From MFZZ01 sp964610165 (lineage in GTDB: Bacteria; Patescibacteriota; Microgenomatia; UBA1406; GWC2-37-13), in contig CAZSUZ010000002.1 in assembly GCA_964610165.1 (NCBI GenBank), positions 1 to 64,000 on the forward strand: DNA of 64,000 nt, given 5' to 3'. The notes beneath the pieces were generated by a model that was given only the letters and a program-made list of their open reading frames with translations, had not been told where the DNA came from and did no database searches. Within the stretch, counting starts at the first letter, position 1. Every line of letters begins with the position of its first letter. The translations under genes and the position numbers were made by a program. Below are positions 23,424-31,414 of the stretch, in pieces.

Positions 23424-24143
23424 ATGGCAATAGAAAAAAAAGCAAAAACAACTAAAGTAGCAAAAGCACCAAAAGTAAAAAAAGAAACCACAACAGATTT
23501 AGCTATTCAAATGTATGATATTACAGGTAAAGAAACAGAATCTGTTTCTGTATCTGATACTATGTTTGGACAAAAAGAAAATAAAGCTTTAATTTCCCAA
23601 TATATTCGTGTATATACAATTAATCAAAGACAAGGAACAGTTTCAGCAAAAACAAGAGCAGAAGTAGCAGGAACTACAAAAAAAGTTTGGAGACAAAAAG
23701 GTACAGGACGTGCAAGACATAGTTCAGATAAAGCAGCATTATTCGTTGGTGGAGGTGTCACATTTGGACCAAAACCAAGAATATTTTCAAAAGACATGAA
23801 TAAGAAACAAAAAAAGTTAGCTCTTTTTATTGCTCTTAGTATGAAATTAAAGAATAAAGACATAGTTGGTCTTGATGGAGCAAGTTTAACAATGAAGCCA
23901 AAAACCAAAGATATTTCACAATTTTTAAAGAAAACAGAAATTCAAGGTAAGAAAGTATTATTTGTATTGCCAGAAATTAAAAAAGAAGGACTTGTTCTTT
24001 CAGCAAGAAATATCAAGAATATTGATATGATACAAGCATCAACAGTAAATCCATACGAAGTGTTAAATCATGGTAAGGTTGTATTTGTAGGAGATGCAGT
24101 AAGAAAATTAGAAGATCATTTTTTAAACAATCATGAAAATTAA
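23424..24143 (+). CDS. rplD: 50S ribosomal protein L4
   Basis: A 239-residue protein. The core (SAKTRAEVAGTTKKVWRQKG, GTGRARHSSDK, GGVTFGPKPR) is L4. The first ~25 residues are a Lys/Ala-rich extension (EKKAKTTKVAKAPKVKK) not present in most L4 proteins and similar in style to the tails on L22, S5 and L17 here. Its end overlaps rplW by 11 bases, which suggests coupled translation. Confidence 0.96.
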   Translation: MAIEKKAKTTKVAKAPKVKKETTTDLAIQMYDITGKETESVSVSDTMFGQKENKALISQYIRVYTINQRQGTVSAKTRAEVAGTTKKVWRQKGTGRARHSSDKAALFVGGGVTFGPKPRIFSKDMNKKQKKLALFIALSMKLKNKDIVGLDGASLTMKPKTKDISQFLKKTEIQGKKVLFVLPEIKKEGLVLSARNIKNIDMIQASTVNPYEVLNHGKVVFVGDAVRKLEDHFLNNHEN

Positions 24144-24420
24144 TGCAATTATTTTAAATCCGGTTGTAACTGAAAAGACAACAAGACTTGCACAAAGTAA
24201 TGTATATGCTTTTGCAGTAAATATAGACGCAAATAAATTTCAAATTGCAGAAACAATTGCAAAAATATATGGAGTTGAAGTTGATTCTGTCCGTATGATG
24301 ACAAGAAAAGGTAAAGAAAAAAGAGTCGGTCGCCGTATGATTACAAAACAAATGCCAGATAAAAAAATTGCATTAGTAAGAGTTAAAAAAGGAACTATAG
24401 ATTTATTTCCACAAGCATAA
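24133..24420 (+). CDS. rplW: 50S ribosomal protein L23
   Basis: A 95-residue protein with NPVVTEKTTRLAQSNVYAF and EVDSVRMMTRKGKEKRVGRR, typical for L23, which sits at the exit tunnel and contacts trigger factor and SRP. The start ATG lies inside the last codons of rplD. Confidence 0.95.
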   Translation: MKINAIILNPVVTEKTTRLAQSNVYAFAVNIDANKFQIAETIAKIYGVEVDSVRMMTRKGKEKRVGRRMITKQMPDKKIALVRVKKGTIDLFPQA

Positions 24421-24435
24421 GTTAATTATTAGAAC

Positions 24436-25206
24436 ATGAAAGTAATTATTTCCAAAACACAAGAACCAGAAAAAGGACTTATCGAAATTCTGAAAAAACA
24501 TTCAGGAAGAGATTCTAGTGGAAAAATTTCTGTACGTCATCAAGGTGCAAGACAAAAAAGATATTATAGAATTATTGATTTTAAAAGAAATAAAAGAGAT
24601 ATAACAGGAGTTATTGAAAGACTTGAATATGATCCAAATCGAAATGCACACATTGCTCTTGTAACTTATGAAGATGGAGAAAAAAGATATATTATTCATC
24701 CAACAAATTTAGAAATAGGAGCAAAGATTATTGCATCAGAAAATGCATCTATAACAATTGGAAATGCATTACCACTTGGAAAAATTCCAGTTGGTATTGA
24801 AGTTCATAATATTGAATTATATCCAGGACAAGGTGGAGCAGTTGTTCGAGGAGCAGGAACATTTGCAATGGTTGTAGCTCAAGAGGGAAATTATACACAT
24901 ATAAAATTATCGTCAGGAGAAGTTAGAAAATTTATTTCAACATGTTGGGCAACAGTTGGACGTGTTGGAAATATTGAACATAAAGATGAAATTATTGGAA
25001 GTGCAGGACGTAAAAGACTTATGGGTATTCGCCCAACAGTTCGTGGAACTGCACAGAATCCACGATCTCATCCACATGGTGGAGGAGAAGGTAGAAGTGG
25101 TGAAGGTATGCATCCAAAAACACCATGGGGTAAACCAGCTCGTGGTAAAAGAACAAGATGGCCAAAAAAATGGAGTAAAAAGTTAATTGTTTCAAGAAGA
25201 AAATAA
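24436..25206 (+). CDS. rplB: 50S ribosomal protein L2
   Basis: A 256-residue protein, shorter than the usual ~275 mainly at the N-terminus. HSGRDSSGKISVRHQGAR is the N-terminal RNA-binding signature. HPHGGGEGRSGEG followed by HPKTPWGKPARG includes the peptidyl-transferase-proximal region. In most bacteria rpsS follows, but here rplV follows after 4 bases and rpsS is at 28695. Confidence 0.97.
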   Translation: MKVIISKTQEPEKGLIEILKKHSGRDSSGKISVRHQGARQKRYYRIIDFKRNKRDITGVIERLEYDPNRNAHIALVTYEDGEKRYIIHPTNLEIGAKIIASENASITIGNALPLGKIPVGIEVHNIELYPGQGGAVVRGAGTFAMVVAQEGNYTHIKLSSGEVRKFISTCWATVGRVGNIEHKDEIIGSAGRKRLMGIRPTVRGTAQNPRSHPHGGGEGRSGEGMHPKTPWGKPARGKRTRWPKKWSKKLIVSRRK

Positions 25207-25210
25207 TACT

Positions 25211-25666
25211 ATGGAATCAATTACCTATCTAAAAAATATTAAATCGACACCTAAAAAATTAAGAATGTATTTAGATGTAATTAAAAAGTTATCCCCTCAG
25301 GATGCTCTTGATTACCTCATGTACTCAACAAATAAGCAATCAAAACTTTACTATAAAGCTTTGCATTCAGCAATTGCTAATGCTACAAACACTTTAAAAG
25401 TGAGCCCTGATATGCTACAATTTAAGCTTTTCACAATTGAAGAAGGACAAAAATTAAAAAGATATAATGCTGGATCAAGAGGAAGTGCAAAACCATTCGT
25501 AAAAAGGTTATCACATATAAAAATTATCCTTACTGAAAAAGCTGAAGTTAAAAAAGTAGAACCTGTAAAAGTAGAAAAGAAAGAAGATGTTAAAGTGTCA
25601 AAAGAAGTAAAAGAGCCAAAAATTAAAAAGACTGTTAAAAAAGTTACAAAGAAGGAAGATAAATAA
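25211..25666 (+). CDS. rplV: 50S ribosomal protein L22 with charged C-terminal tail
   Basis: A 151-residue protein. Residues 1-109 are L22 (TYLKNIKSTPKKLR, ALHSAIANATN, AGSRGSAKPFVKRLSHIKI). Residues 110-151 form a Lys/Glu/Val-rich tail (KKVEPVKVEKKEDVK) absent from standard L22, which is about 110 residues. The start at 25211 is chosen over a GTG-type start inside rplB. The tail resembles those on S5 and L17 in this operon. Confidence 0.95.
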   Translation: MESITYLKNIKSTPKKLRMYLDVIKKLSPQDALDYLMYSTNKQSKLYYKALHSAIANATNTLKVSPDMLQFKLFTIEEGQKLKRYNAGSRGSAKPFVKRLSHIKIILTEKAEVKKVEPVKVEKKEDVKVSKEVKEPKIKKTVKKVTKKEDK

Positions 25667-25691
25667 TTATTAATTAATGAATAAATAATAA

Positions 25692-26351
25692 ATGGGTCAA
25701 AAAGTTCATCCACACGGTTTACGCTTAGGAATAATTTATAACTGGTCATCCAGATGGTTCTTTTCAGATAAAAGAGCTTATAAGGATGCTATTTATGAAG
25801 ATGCAAAAATAAGAGAAAGTCTTATGAAAAAGTATGGGTTTGCCGGCGTAACAGATGTTGTAATTGAACGCGCAATTAAAAAAATTACAGTTGTTATTTA
25901 TTCAGTAAAACCAGGAATGATTATTGGTCGAGGCGGAAAAGGATTAGAAGAAGTAAAGAAAATTATTACTTCACACATGAAAAAGAATGTTGATAAAAGA
26001 AAAGAAGCACGAATTGAATTAAAAATTGAACCTGTTAAAAAACCGTTTGCAAATGCATATTATGTAGCTCAGTCAATTGCAGAAAAATTAGTGCGTAGTT
26101 TTCCACATAGAGCAGTTGTACACAGTACTATAACACGTGTTATGGAAACTGGTTCAAAAGGAGTTAAAGTTCAATTAGGTGGAAGAATTAATGGAGCAGA
26201 AATTTCCCGACGCGAAAAATATTTTAAAGGTACAATTCCAACATCAACAATTCGTGAAAGAGTTGAATTTGCAAAGTATCCAGCTTTAACAAAATCTGGT
26301 TACATTGGAGTAAAAGTTTGGATCTGTCACAACGAAGAAGATAATAGTTAA
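25692..26351 (+). CDS. rpsC: 30S ribosomal protein S3
   Basis: A 219-residue protein with MGQKVHPHGLRLGIIYNW, the KH-domain loop PGMIIGRGGKGLEEVKK and the C-terminal GVKVQLGGRINGAEISRRE region. Normal length and position before rplP. Confidence 0.97.
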   Translation: MGQKVHPHGLRLGIIYNWSSRWFFSDKRAYKDAIYEDAKIRESLMKKYGFAGVTDVVIERAIKKITVVIYSVKPGMIIGRGGKGLEEVKKIITSHMKKNVDKRKEARIELKIEPVKKPFANAYYVAQSIAEKLVRSFPHRAVVHSTITRVMETGSKGVKVQLGGRINGAEISRREKYFKGTIPTSTIRERVEFAKYPALTKSGYIGVKVWICHNEEDNS

Positions 26352-26363
26352 TTAGATATTGCC

Positions 26364-26768
26364 ATGTTAGCACCAAAAAGACAAAAATATAGAAAACAAT
26401 TTAGAGGATCATGGAGAAGAGTAGCTACAAAAGGCAATACTCTAAACTTTGGTAGTTATGGTTTAATCGCCATAGATGCCGGTTGGATTAAAGACAGACA
26501 AATTGAAGCAGCTCGTGTTGTACTAGCAAAAGCAACAAGAAAAGTTGGTAAATTTTGGATTCGTATTTTTCCAGATAAACCATATACAAAGAAACCACCA
26601 GAAGTAACAATGGGAGCCGGAAAAGGAGATGTTGCATATTTTGTAGCATCAGTTGCTCCAGGTAGAATGTTATTTGAAATTGATGGTATTACTGAAGTAG
26701 AAGCAAAAGAAATTTTTAAAAATGTTTCAGCAAAGTTGTCATTAAACACAAAAATTGTAAATAGATAA
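26364..26768 (+). CDS. rplP: 50S ribosomal protein L16
   Basis: A 134-residue protein: PKRQKYRKQFRG, NFGSYGLIAIDAGWIKDRQI and KFWIRIFPDKPYTKKP followed by EVTMGAGKG are diagnostic. It binds the A-site region of 23S rRNA. Start MLAPKRQKY at 26364. Confidence 0.97.
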   Translation: MLAPKRQKYRKQFRGSWRRVATKGNTLNFGSYGLIAIDAGWIKDRQIEAARVVLAKATRKVGKFWIRIFPDKPYTKKPPEVTMGAGKGDVAYFVASVAPGRMLFEIDGITEVEAKEIFKNVSAKLSLNTKIVNR

Positions 26769-26769
26769 T

Positions 26770-26976
26770 ATGAGAAAAGCAGCAAAAGAATTAAGAGTTA
26801 AAACAGTAGAAGAACTTGAAAAAGAAGCACAAACGTTACGTGGAGAAATTGCAAAGATGGCAATAGAAGCAAAAATAAAACCAGAAAAAGATACAAATAC
26901 TATTTTTAAAAAGAGAAAAAGATTAGCTGTTGTATTAACAATGATTACACAAAAAAATTTAGGAATTAATAAATAA
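26770..26976 (+). CDS. rpmC: 50S ribosomal protein L29
   Basis: A 68-residue two-helix protein (KELRVKTVEELEKEAQTL, then FKKRKRLAVVLTMITQK), the normal size. It begins one base after the rplP stop. Confidence 0.9.
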   Translation: MRKAAKELRVKTVEELEKEAQTLRGEIAKMAIEAKIKPEKDTNTIFKKRKRLAVVLTMITQKNLGINK

Positions 26977-26978
26977 TT

Positions 26979-27221
26979 ATGGCAAAAGAAATAACCGGTA
27001 CAGTAGTTTCAACAAAAATGCAGAAAACTGTAGTTATAACTGTTGAACGAAAATTAAGACATCCAGTGTATCAAAAAGTTATTACACGACATCAGAAAAT
27101 TAAAGCACATAATGAACTTGAAGGAATTCAAGAAGGAGATGTAGTTACTATTGCGGAAACAAGACCAATTTCTAAAGATAAACATTTTACAGTTATTAAA
27201 AAGTTAGAAAGATTAAATTAA
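26979..27221 (+). CDS. rpsQ: 30S ribosomal protein S17
   Basis: An 80-residue OB-fold protein: GTVVSTKMQKTVVITVERK, HPVYQKVITRHQKIKAH and GDVVTIAETRPISKDKH are S17 signatures. Normal length and place. Confidence 0.96.
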   Translation: MAKEITGTVVSTKMQKTVVITVERKLRHPVYQKVITRHQKIKAHNELEGIQEGDVVTIAETRPISKDKHFTVIKKLERLN

Positions 27222-27248
27222 GTTAATTAAATATTAAGAAAGTTATCT

Positions 27249-27623
27249 ATGTTACAATTACGATCAATGCTTGCAGTAGCAGACAATTCAGGAGCAAAAA
27301 AAGTACAGCTCATTGGTATTCCTGGAAAAGGAAACCGTAAATTTGCTTATATGGGTGAAATCATCACTGTTGTCGTAAAACAAGCAATTCCTTATGGACA
27401 AGTTCAAAAAGGAGAAGTTGTAAAAGCAGTAATTGTACGAACAAGAAAAGAAACAAGAAGAAAAGATGGAAGTTATATTCGTTTTGATGAAAACGCATGT
27501 GTTGTTCTTGCAGGTGCAGAAACTCAAGATCCAAAAGGAACACGTATTTTTGGACCTATTGGAAAAGAAATCAAAGATAAAGGATTTAACAAGATTGCAA
27601 GTTTAGCATTAGAAGTATATTAA
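27249..27623 (+). CDS. rplN: 50S ribosomal protein L14
   Basis: A 124-residue protein with MLAVADNSGAKKVQLIGI, GEVVKAVIVRTRKE, FDENACVVL and GTRIFGPIGKE, all typical. It forms part of the intersubunit bridge region. Confidence 0.97.
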   Translation: MLQLRSMLAVADNSGAKKVQLIGIPGKGNRKFAYMGEIITVVVKQAIPYGQVQKGEVVKAVIVRTRKETRRKDGSYIRFDENACVVLAGAETQDPKGTRIFGPIGKEIKDKGFNKIASLALEVY

Positions 27624-27624
27624 T

Positions 27625-27927
27625 ATGAAAATTAAAAAAGGAGATACAATTCGAGTAATGGTTGGAAAAGATAAAGGCACTGAAGGAAAAGTAGAACAAG
27701 TCTTTGTTAAACAAGGTAAAATTTTAGTGACTAATATTAATATTGTTAAAAAACATATTAAGAAAACTGAACAAAATCAAGGTGGTATTATTGATTTACC
27801 AAAACCAATTGATGTTTCTAAAGTAATGTTGGTTTGTCCACATACAAAAAAACCAACAAGAGTTTCTTATAAGTTTGTAGATGGTAAAAAAGTTAGATTT
27901 TCAAAAAAAGCTAATAAAGCTATATAA
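27625..27927 (+). CDS. rplX: 50S ribosomal protein L24
   Basis: A 100-residue protein with the N-terminal KOW motif (MKIKKGDTIRVMVGKDKGTE) and NIVKKHIKKTEQNQGGI. An assembly initiator of the large subunit. It begins one base after rplN. Confidence 0.95.
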   Translation: MKIKKGDTIRVMVGKDKGTEGKVEQVFVKQGKILVTNINIVKKHIKKTEQNQGGIIDLPKPIDVSKVMLVCPHTKKPTRVSYKFVDGKKVRFSKKANKAI

Positions 27928-27943
27928 ATTAATACAGAATAGA

Positions 27944-28492
27944 ATGACACGATTAAAAGATATATACAATTCGGAAATAAAAGAAAAACTTATCAAAGAG
28001 TTTAATATTAAAAACGCATTTTCTGTACCAAATATTTCAAAAACAGTTGTAAATGTTGGTGTTGGAGAAGCAGTAGATAATAAAAAAGCAATTGAAAATG
28101 TTCAAAAACAAATTGAGTTAATAACTGGACAAAAGACAGTTGTTACAAAAGCTAAAAAATCTATTGCAGCATATAAAATTAGAAAAGGTTTAGCTATTGG
28201 AGTTAAAGTAACATTAAGAGGAGAAAAAATGCACTATTTCTTAGATAAATTAATTAATATAGTTATTCCAAGACTTAGAGATTTTAGAGGTATTTCTCAT
28301 TCATCAGTTGATCAACATGGAAATTTAAATTTAGGATTTACTGAACAAACTATATTTCCTGAAATTGAATATGATAAAATTGACAAAATTAGAGGCTTAG
28401 AAGTAACAATAGTTACAACAACAAATAATAGAGAACAATGTAAAAAGTTATTTGAATTGTTAGGAGTACCATTTAAAAAGGATACTAATTAA
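27944..28492 (+). CDS. rplE: 50S ribosomal protein L5
   Basis: A 182-residue protein: VPNISKTVVNVGVGEAV, TGQKTVVTKAKKSIAAYKIR, GLAIGVKVTLRGEKM, and PRLRDFRGIS are L5. The frame opens 21 codons upstream in the rplX 3' end, but MTRLKDIYN at 27944 is the normal start. Confidence 0.96.
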   Translation: MTRLKDIYNSEIKEKLIKEFNIKNAFSVPNISKTVVNVGVGEAVDNKKAIENVQKQIELITGQKTVVTKAKKSIAAYKIRKGLAIGVKVTLRGEKMHYFLDKLINIVIPRLRDFRGISHSSVDQHGNLNLGFTEQTIFPEIEYDKIDKIRGLEVTIVTTTNNREQCKKLFELLGVPFKKDTN

Positions 28493-28502
28493 TAAATGAA
28501 AC

Positions 28503-28688
28503 ATGGCAAAAACATCAGATGAAGTAAAATTCAAACATAAACAAAAATTCGAAGTAAGACAAGTAAACAGATGTCCACTTTGTGGAAGATCAAGAGGTTA
28601 TATGAGACGTTTTGGTTTATGCCGTTTGTGTTTCCGTGAAAAAGCATTAAAGGGAGAAATTCCTGGAGTTAGAAAAGTTTCTTGGTAA
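28503..28688 (+). CDS. rpsN: 30S ribosomal protein S14, zinc-binding (type Z)
   Basis: A 61-residue short S14 with four cysteines for zinc (about 24, 27, 40 and 43 in CPLCGRSRG and GLCRLCFRE). Lineages with the long, cysteine-free S14 would show about 100 residues, so zinc is needed here as for L33 and L36. It is followed by rpsS after 6 bases, which is an unusual order. Confidence 0.95.
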   Translation: MAKTSDEVKFKHKQKFEVRQVNRCPLCGRSRGYMRRFGLCRLCFREKALKGEIPGVRKVSW

Positions 28689-28694
28689 AAAAAT

Positions 28695-28979
28695 ATGAGT
28701 AGATCAGCAAAAAAAGGACCATACATTGATGAAAAGTTACATATCAAAGTATCTAAACAAAAAGATTCAAATGAGAGAACACCTATTAAAACATGGGCAC
28801 GTAATTCCCAAATCCATCCGGATTTTGTAGGTCACAGAATTGCTGTTCATAATGGTAAAAAATTTATAGAAGTATTTGTATCAGAAACAATGGTAGGTCA
28901 CAGATTAGGTGAATTTTCACCAACTAGAACATTTAGAGGTCACGGAAAAGTTACAAAGAGAACCGCAGAAAAGACCTAA
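28695..28979 (+). CDS. rpsS: 30S ribosomal protein S19, moved between rpsN and rpsH
   Basis: A 94-residue protein: MSRSAKKGPYIDEKLHIKV, RNSQIHPDFVGHRIAVHNG, FVSETMVGHRLGEFSPTRTF and GHGKVTKRT are unmistakable S19. In nearly all bacteria rpsS lies between rplB and rplV. Here those two are only 4 bases apart and rpsS is inserted in the spc part, in the same direction, with short spacers (6 and 20 bases). No second copy is seen. The gene looks intact. Confidence 0.97.
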   Translation: MSRSAKKGPYIDEKLHIKVSKQKDSNERTPIKTWARNSQIHPDFVGHRIAVHNGKKFIEVFVSETMVGHRLGEFSPTRTFRGHGKVTKRTAEKT

Positions 28980-28999
28980 TAATAATTAATTAAAAAAAT

Positions 29000-29380
29000 A
29001 TGACAGTTGCAGATTTAGTAATACGAATAAAAAATGGATATATGTCAGGAAGAGAATCAATTATTGTGCCTTTTTCTAAATTGAATGAATCCATTTTGAC
29101 AAAACTAAAGAAACTTAACTATATACAAGAAATTACAGTTGAAGGAGAAACTATAAAACAATTTATCGTTACTCTTAAATATGATGATGGCGTTGCAGCA
29201 TTTACGGATGTAAAGATTTTTTCAACACCAGGTCGTAGATGGTATACAAATTATAATGATATTAAACCTGTACTTGGTGGATTAGGAGTTGCAGTTATTT
29301 CAACTTCAAAAGGTATATTAACAGGCAATGAAGCTAAAAAAGAAAAAGTCGGTGGTGAATTATTATTTCATATTTGGTAA
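29000..29380 (+). CDS. rpsH: 30S ribosomal protein S8
   Basis: A 126-residue protein with VADLVIRIKNGYMSGRESI, KIFSTPGRRWY and the C-terminal GLGVAVISTSKGILTGNEA region. Normal length. It is a translational repressor of the spc operon in Escherichia coli, and whether it does so here is unknown. Confidence 0.95.
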   Translation: MTVADLVIRIKNGYMSGRESIIVPFSKLNESILTKLKKLNYIQEITVEGETIKQFIVTLKYDDGVAAFTDVKIFSTPGRRWYTNYNDIKPVLGGLGVAVISTSKGILTGNEAKKEKVGGELLFHIW

Positions 29381-29382
29381 GT

Positions 29383-29922
29383 ATGTCAAAGATAGGCCAA
29401 AAGCCAATACAAGTTCCAGCATCGGTTCAAGTAGAAATCAACGAAGGTTTAATTACTGTACGTGGTTCTAAAGGTGAAGTTAAATATGAACTTCCACGTT
29501 TTATTAAAGTAGAAAAACAAGAAGATAATCTTATTGTAACTCGAAAAGATGATTCTAAAAAACAGAAAGCATCCCATGGATTATATAGAAGTCTTATTGC
29601 AAATGCTGTAGTAGGTGTAGATACGGGTTGGACTAAAAGACTTGAAGTAGTAGGAACAGGTTTTAACGCAAAAATGCAAGGTGCATCTGTTGCTTTTAAA
29701 ATTGGATTTTCTCATCAAGTTGTATTTAATCCAGTACCTGGGGTAACACTTACAACAGAAGGAAATAATATTGTTATTGTTTCTGGAGCAGATAAACAAC
29801 TTGTTGGACAGGTAGCTTATCAAATAAAATTAATTAGAAAACCTGATATCTATAAAGGTAAAGGTATTCGTTATGAAGGAGAGAAAGTTAGAATTAAGCC
29901 AGGTAAGAAAGCAAAAGCTTAA
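29383..29922 (+). CDS. rplF: 50S ribosomal protein L6
   Basis: A 179-residue protein: MSKIGQKPIQVPASVQVEI, GSKGEVKYELP, SLIANAVVGV and GKGIRYEGEKVRIKPGKKA. Two internal repeats as usual. The ATG at 29383 follows the rpsH stop by two bases. Confidence 0.96.
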   Translation: MSKIGQKPIQVPASVQVEINEGLITVRGSKGEVKYELPRFIKVEKQEDNLIVTRKDDSKKQKASHGLYRSLIANAVVGVDTGWTKRLEVVGTGFNAKMQGASVAFKIGFSHQVVFNPVPGVTLTTEGNNIVIVSGADKQLVGQVAYQIKLIRKPDIYKGKGIRYEGEKVRIKPGKKAKA

Positions 29923-29940
29923 TAACCATTGAATATTTAT

Positions 29941-30294
29941 ATGAAAAACATTAATTTAAGTCGAATTGACAGAAGAAAAAAAAGAGTAAGTGCCAATATT
30001 TCTGGTACGAATGAACGTCCACGTGTTAGTGTGTATCGTTCTAACAGATATATTTATGCACAAGCAATTGATGATGATGCCGGTATAACAATTGTTGCAA
30101 CAAATAGTTCAGCATTAAAAGTGAAAGAAAAACAAACAAAATCAGAAACAGCAAAAGCAGTTGGTATGAAATTAGCTGAATTATTAACTGAGAAAAAAAT
30201 TACAAAAGTTGTTTTTGATCGTAACAGATATGCATACAATGGACGTGTTAAAGCATTAGCTGAAGGATTACGTGAAGGTAATATTCAAGTATAA
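29941..30294 (+). CDS. rplR: 50S ribosomal protein L18
   Basis: A 117-residue protein: RIDRRKKRVSANISGTNERP, RVSVYRSNRYIYAQAIDD and FDRNRYAYNGRVKALAEG are L18 (5S rRNA binding). A TTG four codons upstream is less likely as the start. Confidence 0.95.
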   Translation: MKNINLSRIDRRKKRVSANISGTNERPRVSVYRSNRYIYAQAIDDDAGITIVATNSSALKVKEKQTKSETAKAVGMKLAELLTEKKITKVVFDRNRYAYNGRVKALAEGLREGNIQV

Positions 30295-30314
30295 TTACAA
30301 TTTGATATAAAGAA

Positions 30315-30962
30315 ATGGCTAGAGAAAATAAACAAATACAAAATGGAGAAAAAAAATACGAAGAACGTATTATTACTATTCGTCGTGTTTCTAAAAAAAC
30401 GACTGGAGGAAATTATATTTCCTTTTCTGCACTCGTTGCTATTGGTGATGGGCAAGGAAAAGTAGGAATTGGTATTGGTCGTGGACTTGAAGTACCTCCA
30501 GCCATTCAAAAAGCTATTACTCAAGCAAAAAAACATTTAGTAGAAATACCTATTTACAACGAAACTATTCCACATCAGGTACAATTAAAATATAAGGCAT
30601 CTCGATTACTTTTAAAACCAGCACCTCCAGGTACAGGTCTAAAAGTAGGTGGAGTTGTAAGAGCAGTATTAGATTTAGCAGGTGTTAACAATGCATCTGG
30701 AAAAATTATTGGAACAAGAAATCAAATTACAAATGCATACGCAGTAATAGAAGCAATAAAAAAATTAAAGCCAAGAATTATTAAAGAACCTAAAGTAGCA
30801 AAATTGGAAAAAGTTGTAAAGCCAGTAGAAAAAAAAGAAGAACCTGTTAAAGAAGTTAAAAAAGAATCAAAAGTTGAAGAAGCTAAAGTTGTAAAAAAAG
30901 AAGTAAAAACTGAGAAAAAGCCAGTTGCAAAGAAAAAAGTAACAAAAACAGCAAAGAAATAA
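30315..30962 (+). CDS. rpsE: 30S ribosomal protein S5 with long charged C-terminal tail
   Basis: A 215-residue protein. Residues 15-154 are S5 (ERIITIRRVSKKTTGG, VAIGDGQGKVGIGIGRG, LKPAPPGTGLKVGG). Residues about 155-215 are a low-complexity tail of Lys, Glu, Val and Pro (KPVEKKEEPVKEVKKESKVE) not found in ordinary S5, which is about 165 residues. rpmD (L30) is normally next but is absent, and rplO follows after 14 bases. Confidence 0.95.
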   Translation: MARENKQIQNGEKKYEERIITIRRVSKKTTGGNYISFSALVAIGDGQGKVGIGIGRGLEVPPAIQKAITQAKKHLVEIPIYNETIPHQVQLKYKASRLLLKPAPPGTGLKVGGVVRAVLDLAGVNNASGKIIGTRNQITNAYAVIEAIKKLKPRIIKEPKVAKLEKVVKPVEKKEEPVKEVKKESKVEEAKVVKKEVKTEKKPVAKKKVTKTAKK

Positions 30963-30976
30963 ATTAATTTATATAT

Positions 30977-31414
30977 ATGAATATCCTATCTCAATTAGAA
31001 AAAACTGTTGATAAAAGAAAAAAACGTAAAGGTCGTGGTATTGGTTCTGGCGCTGGTGTAAAATCTGGTCGAGGAACAACTCGTCATCAAACTGCTCGTG
31101 AAACTGTGCCATTACATTTTGAAGGTGGACAAAACAGAATGGTTAAAAGATTTCCTCTCATGAGAGGTAAATCAAAGAATAAATCTGTTCGTTCAAAACC
31201 AGTAGTTATTACTTTAGCAAAATTAGAACGTTTTGACACAAATTCTACAGTTGATATGAATGCTTTAATCGAAAAGAATCTTATCATTGGTTCAAAAGAC
31301 CAAAAAGTAAAAGTGGTTGCAACGGGTGTTCTTACAAAATCTTTGACTATAGCATTACCAGTTTCTGAATCGGCAAAAATAATGATTGAGAAGGCTGGTG
31401 GAAAAGTACAATGA
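30977..31414 (+). CDS. rplO: 50S ribosomal protein L15
   Basis: A 145-residue protein: KKRKGRGIGSGAGVKSGRGT, then HFEGGQNRMVKRFPLMRG, typical L15 N-terminal RNA-binding arm. Its TGA stop overlaps the secY ATG (ATGA), so the two are probably translationally coupled. This TGA also shows that UGA is a stop here. Confidence 0.95.
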   Translation: MNILSQLEKTVDKRKKRKGRGIGSGAGVKSGRGTTRHQTARETVPLHFEGGQNRMVKRFPLMRGKSKNKSVRSKPVVITLAKLERFDTNSTVDMNALIEKNLIIGSKDQKVKVVATGVLTKSLTIALPVSESAKIMIEKAGGKVQ

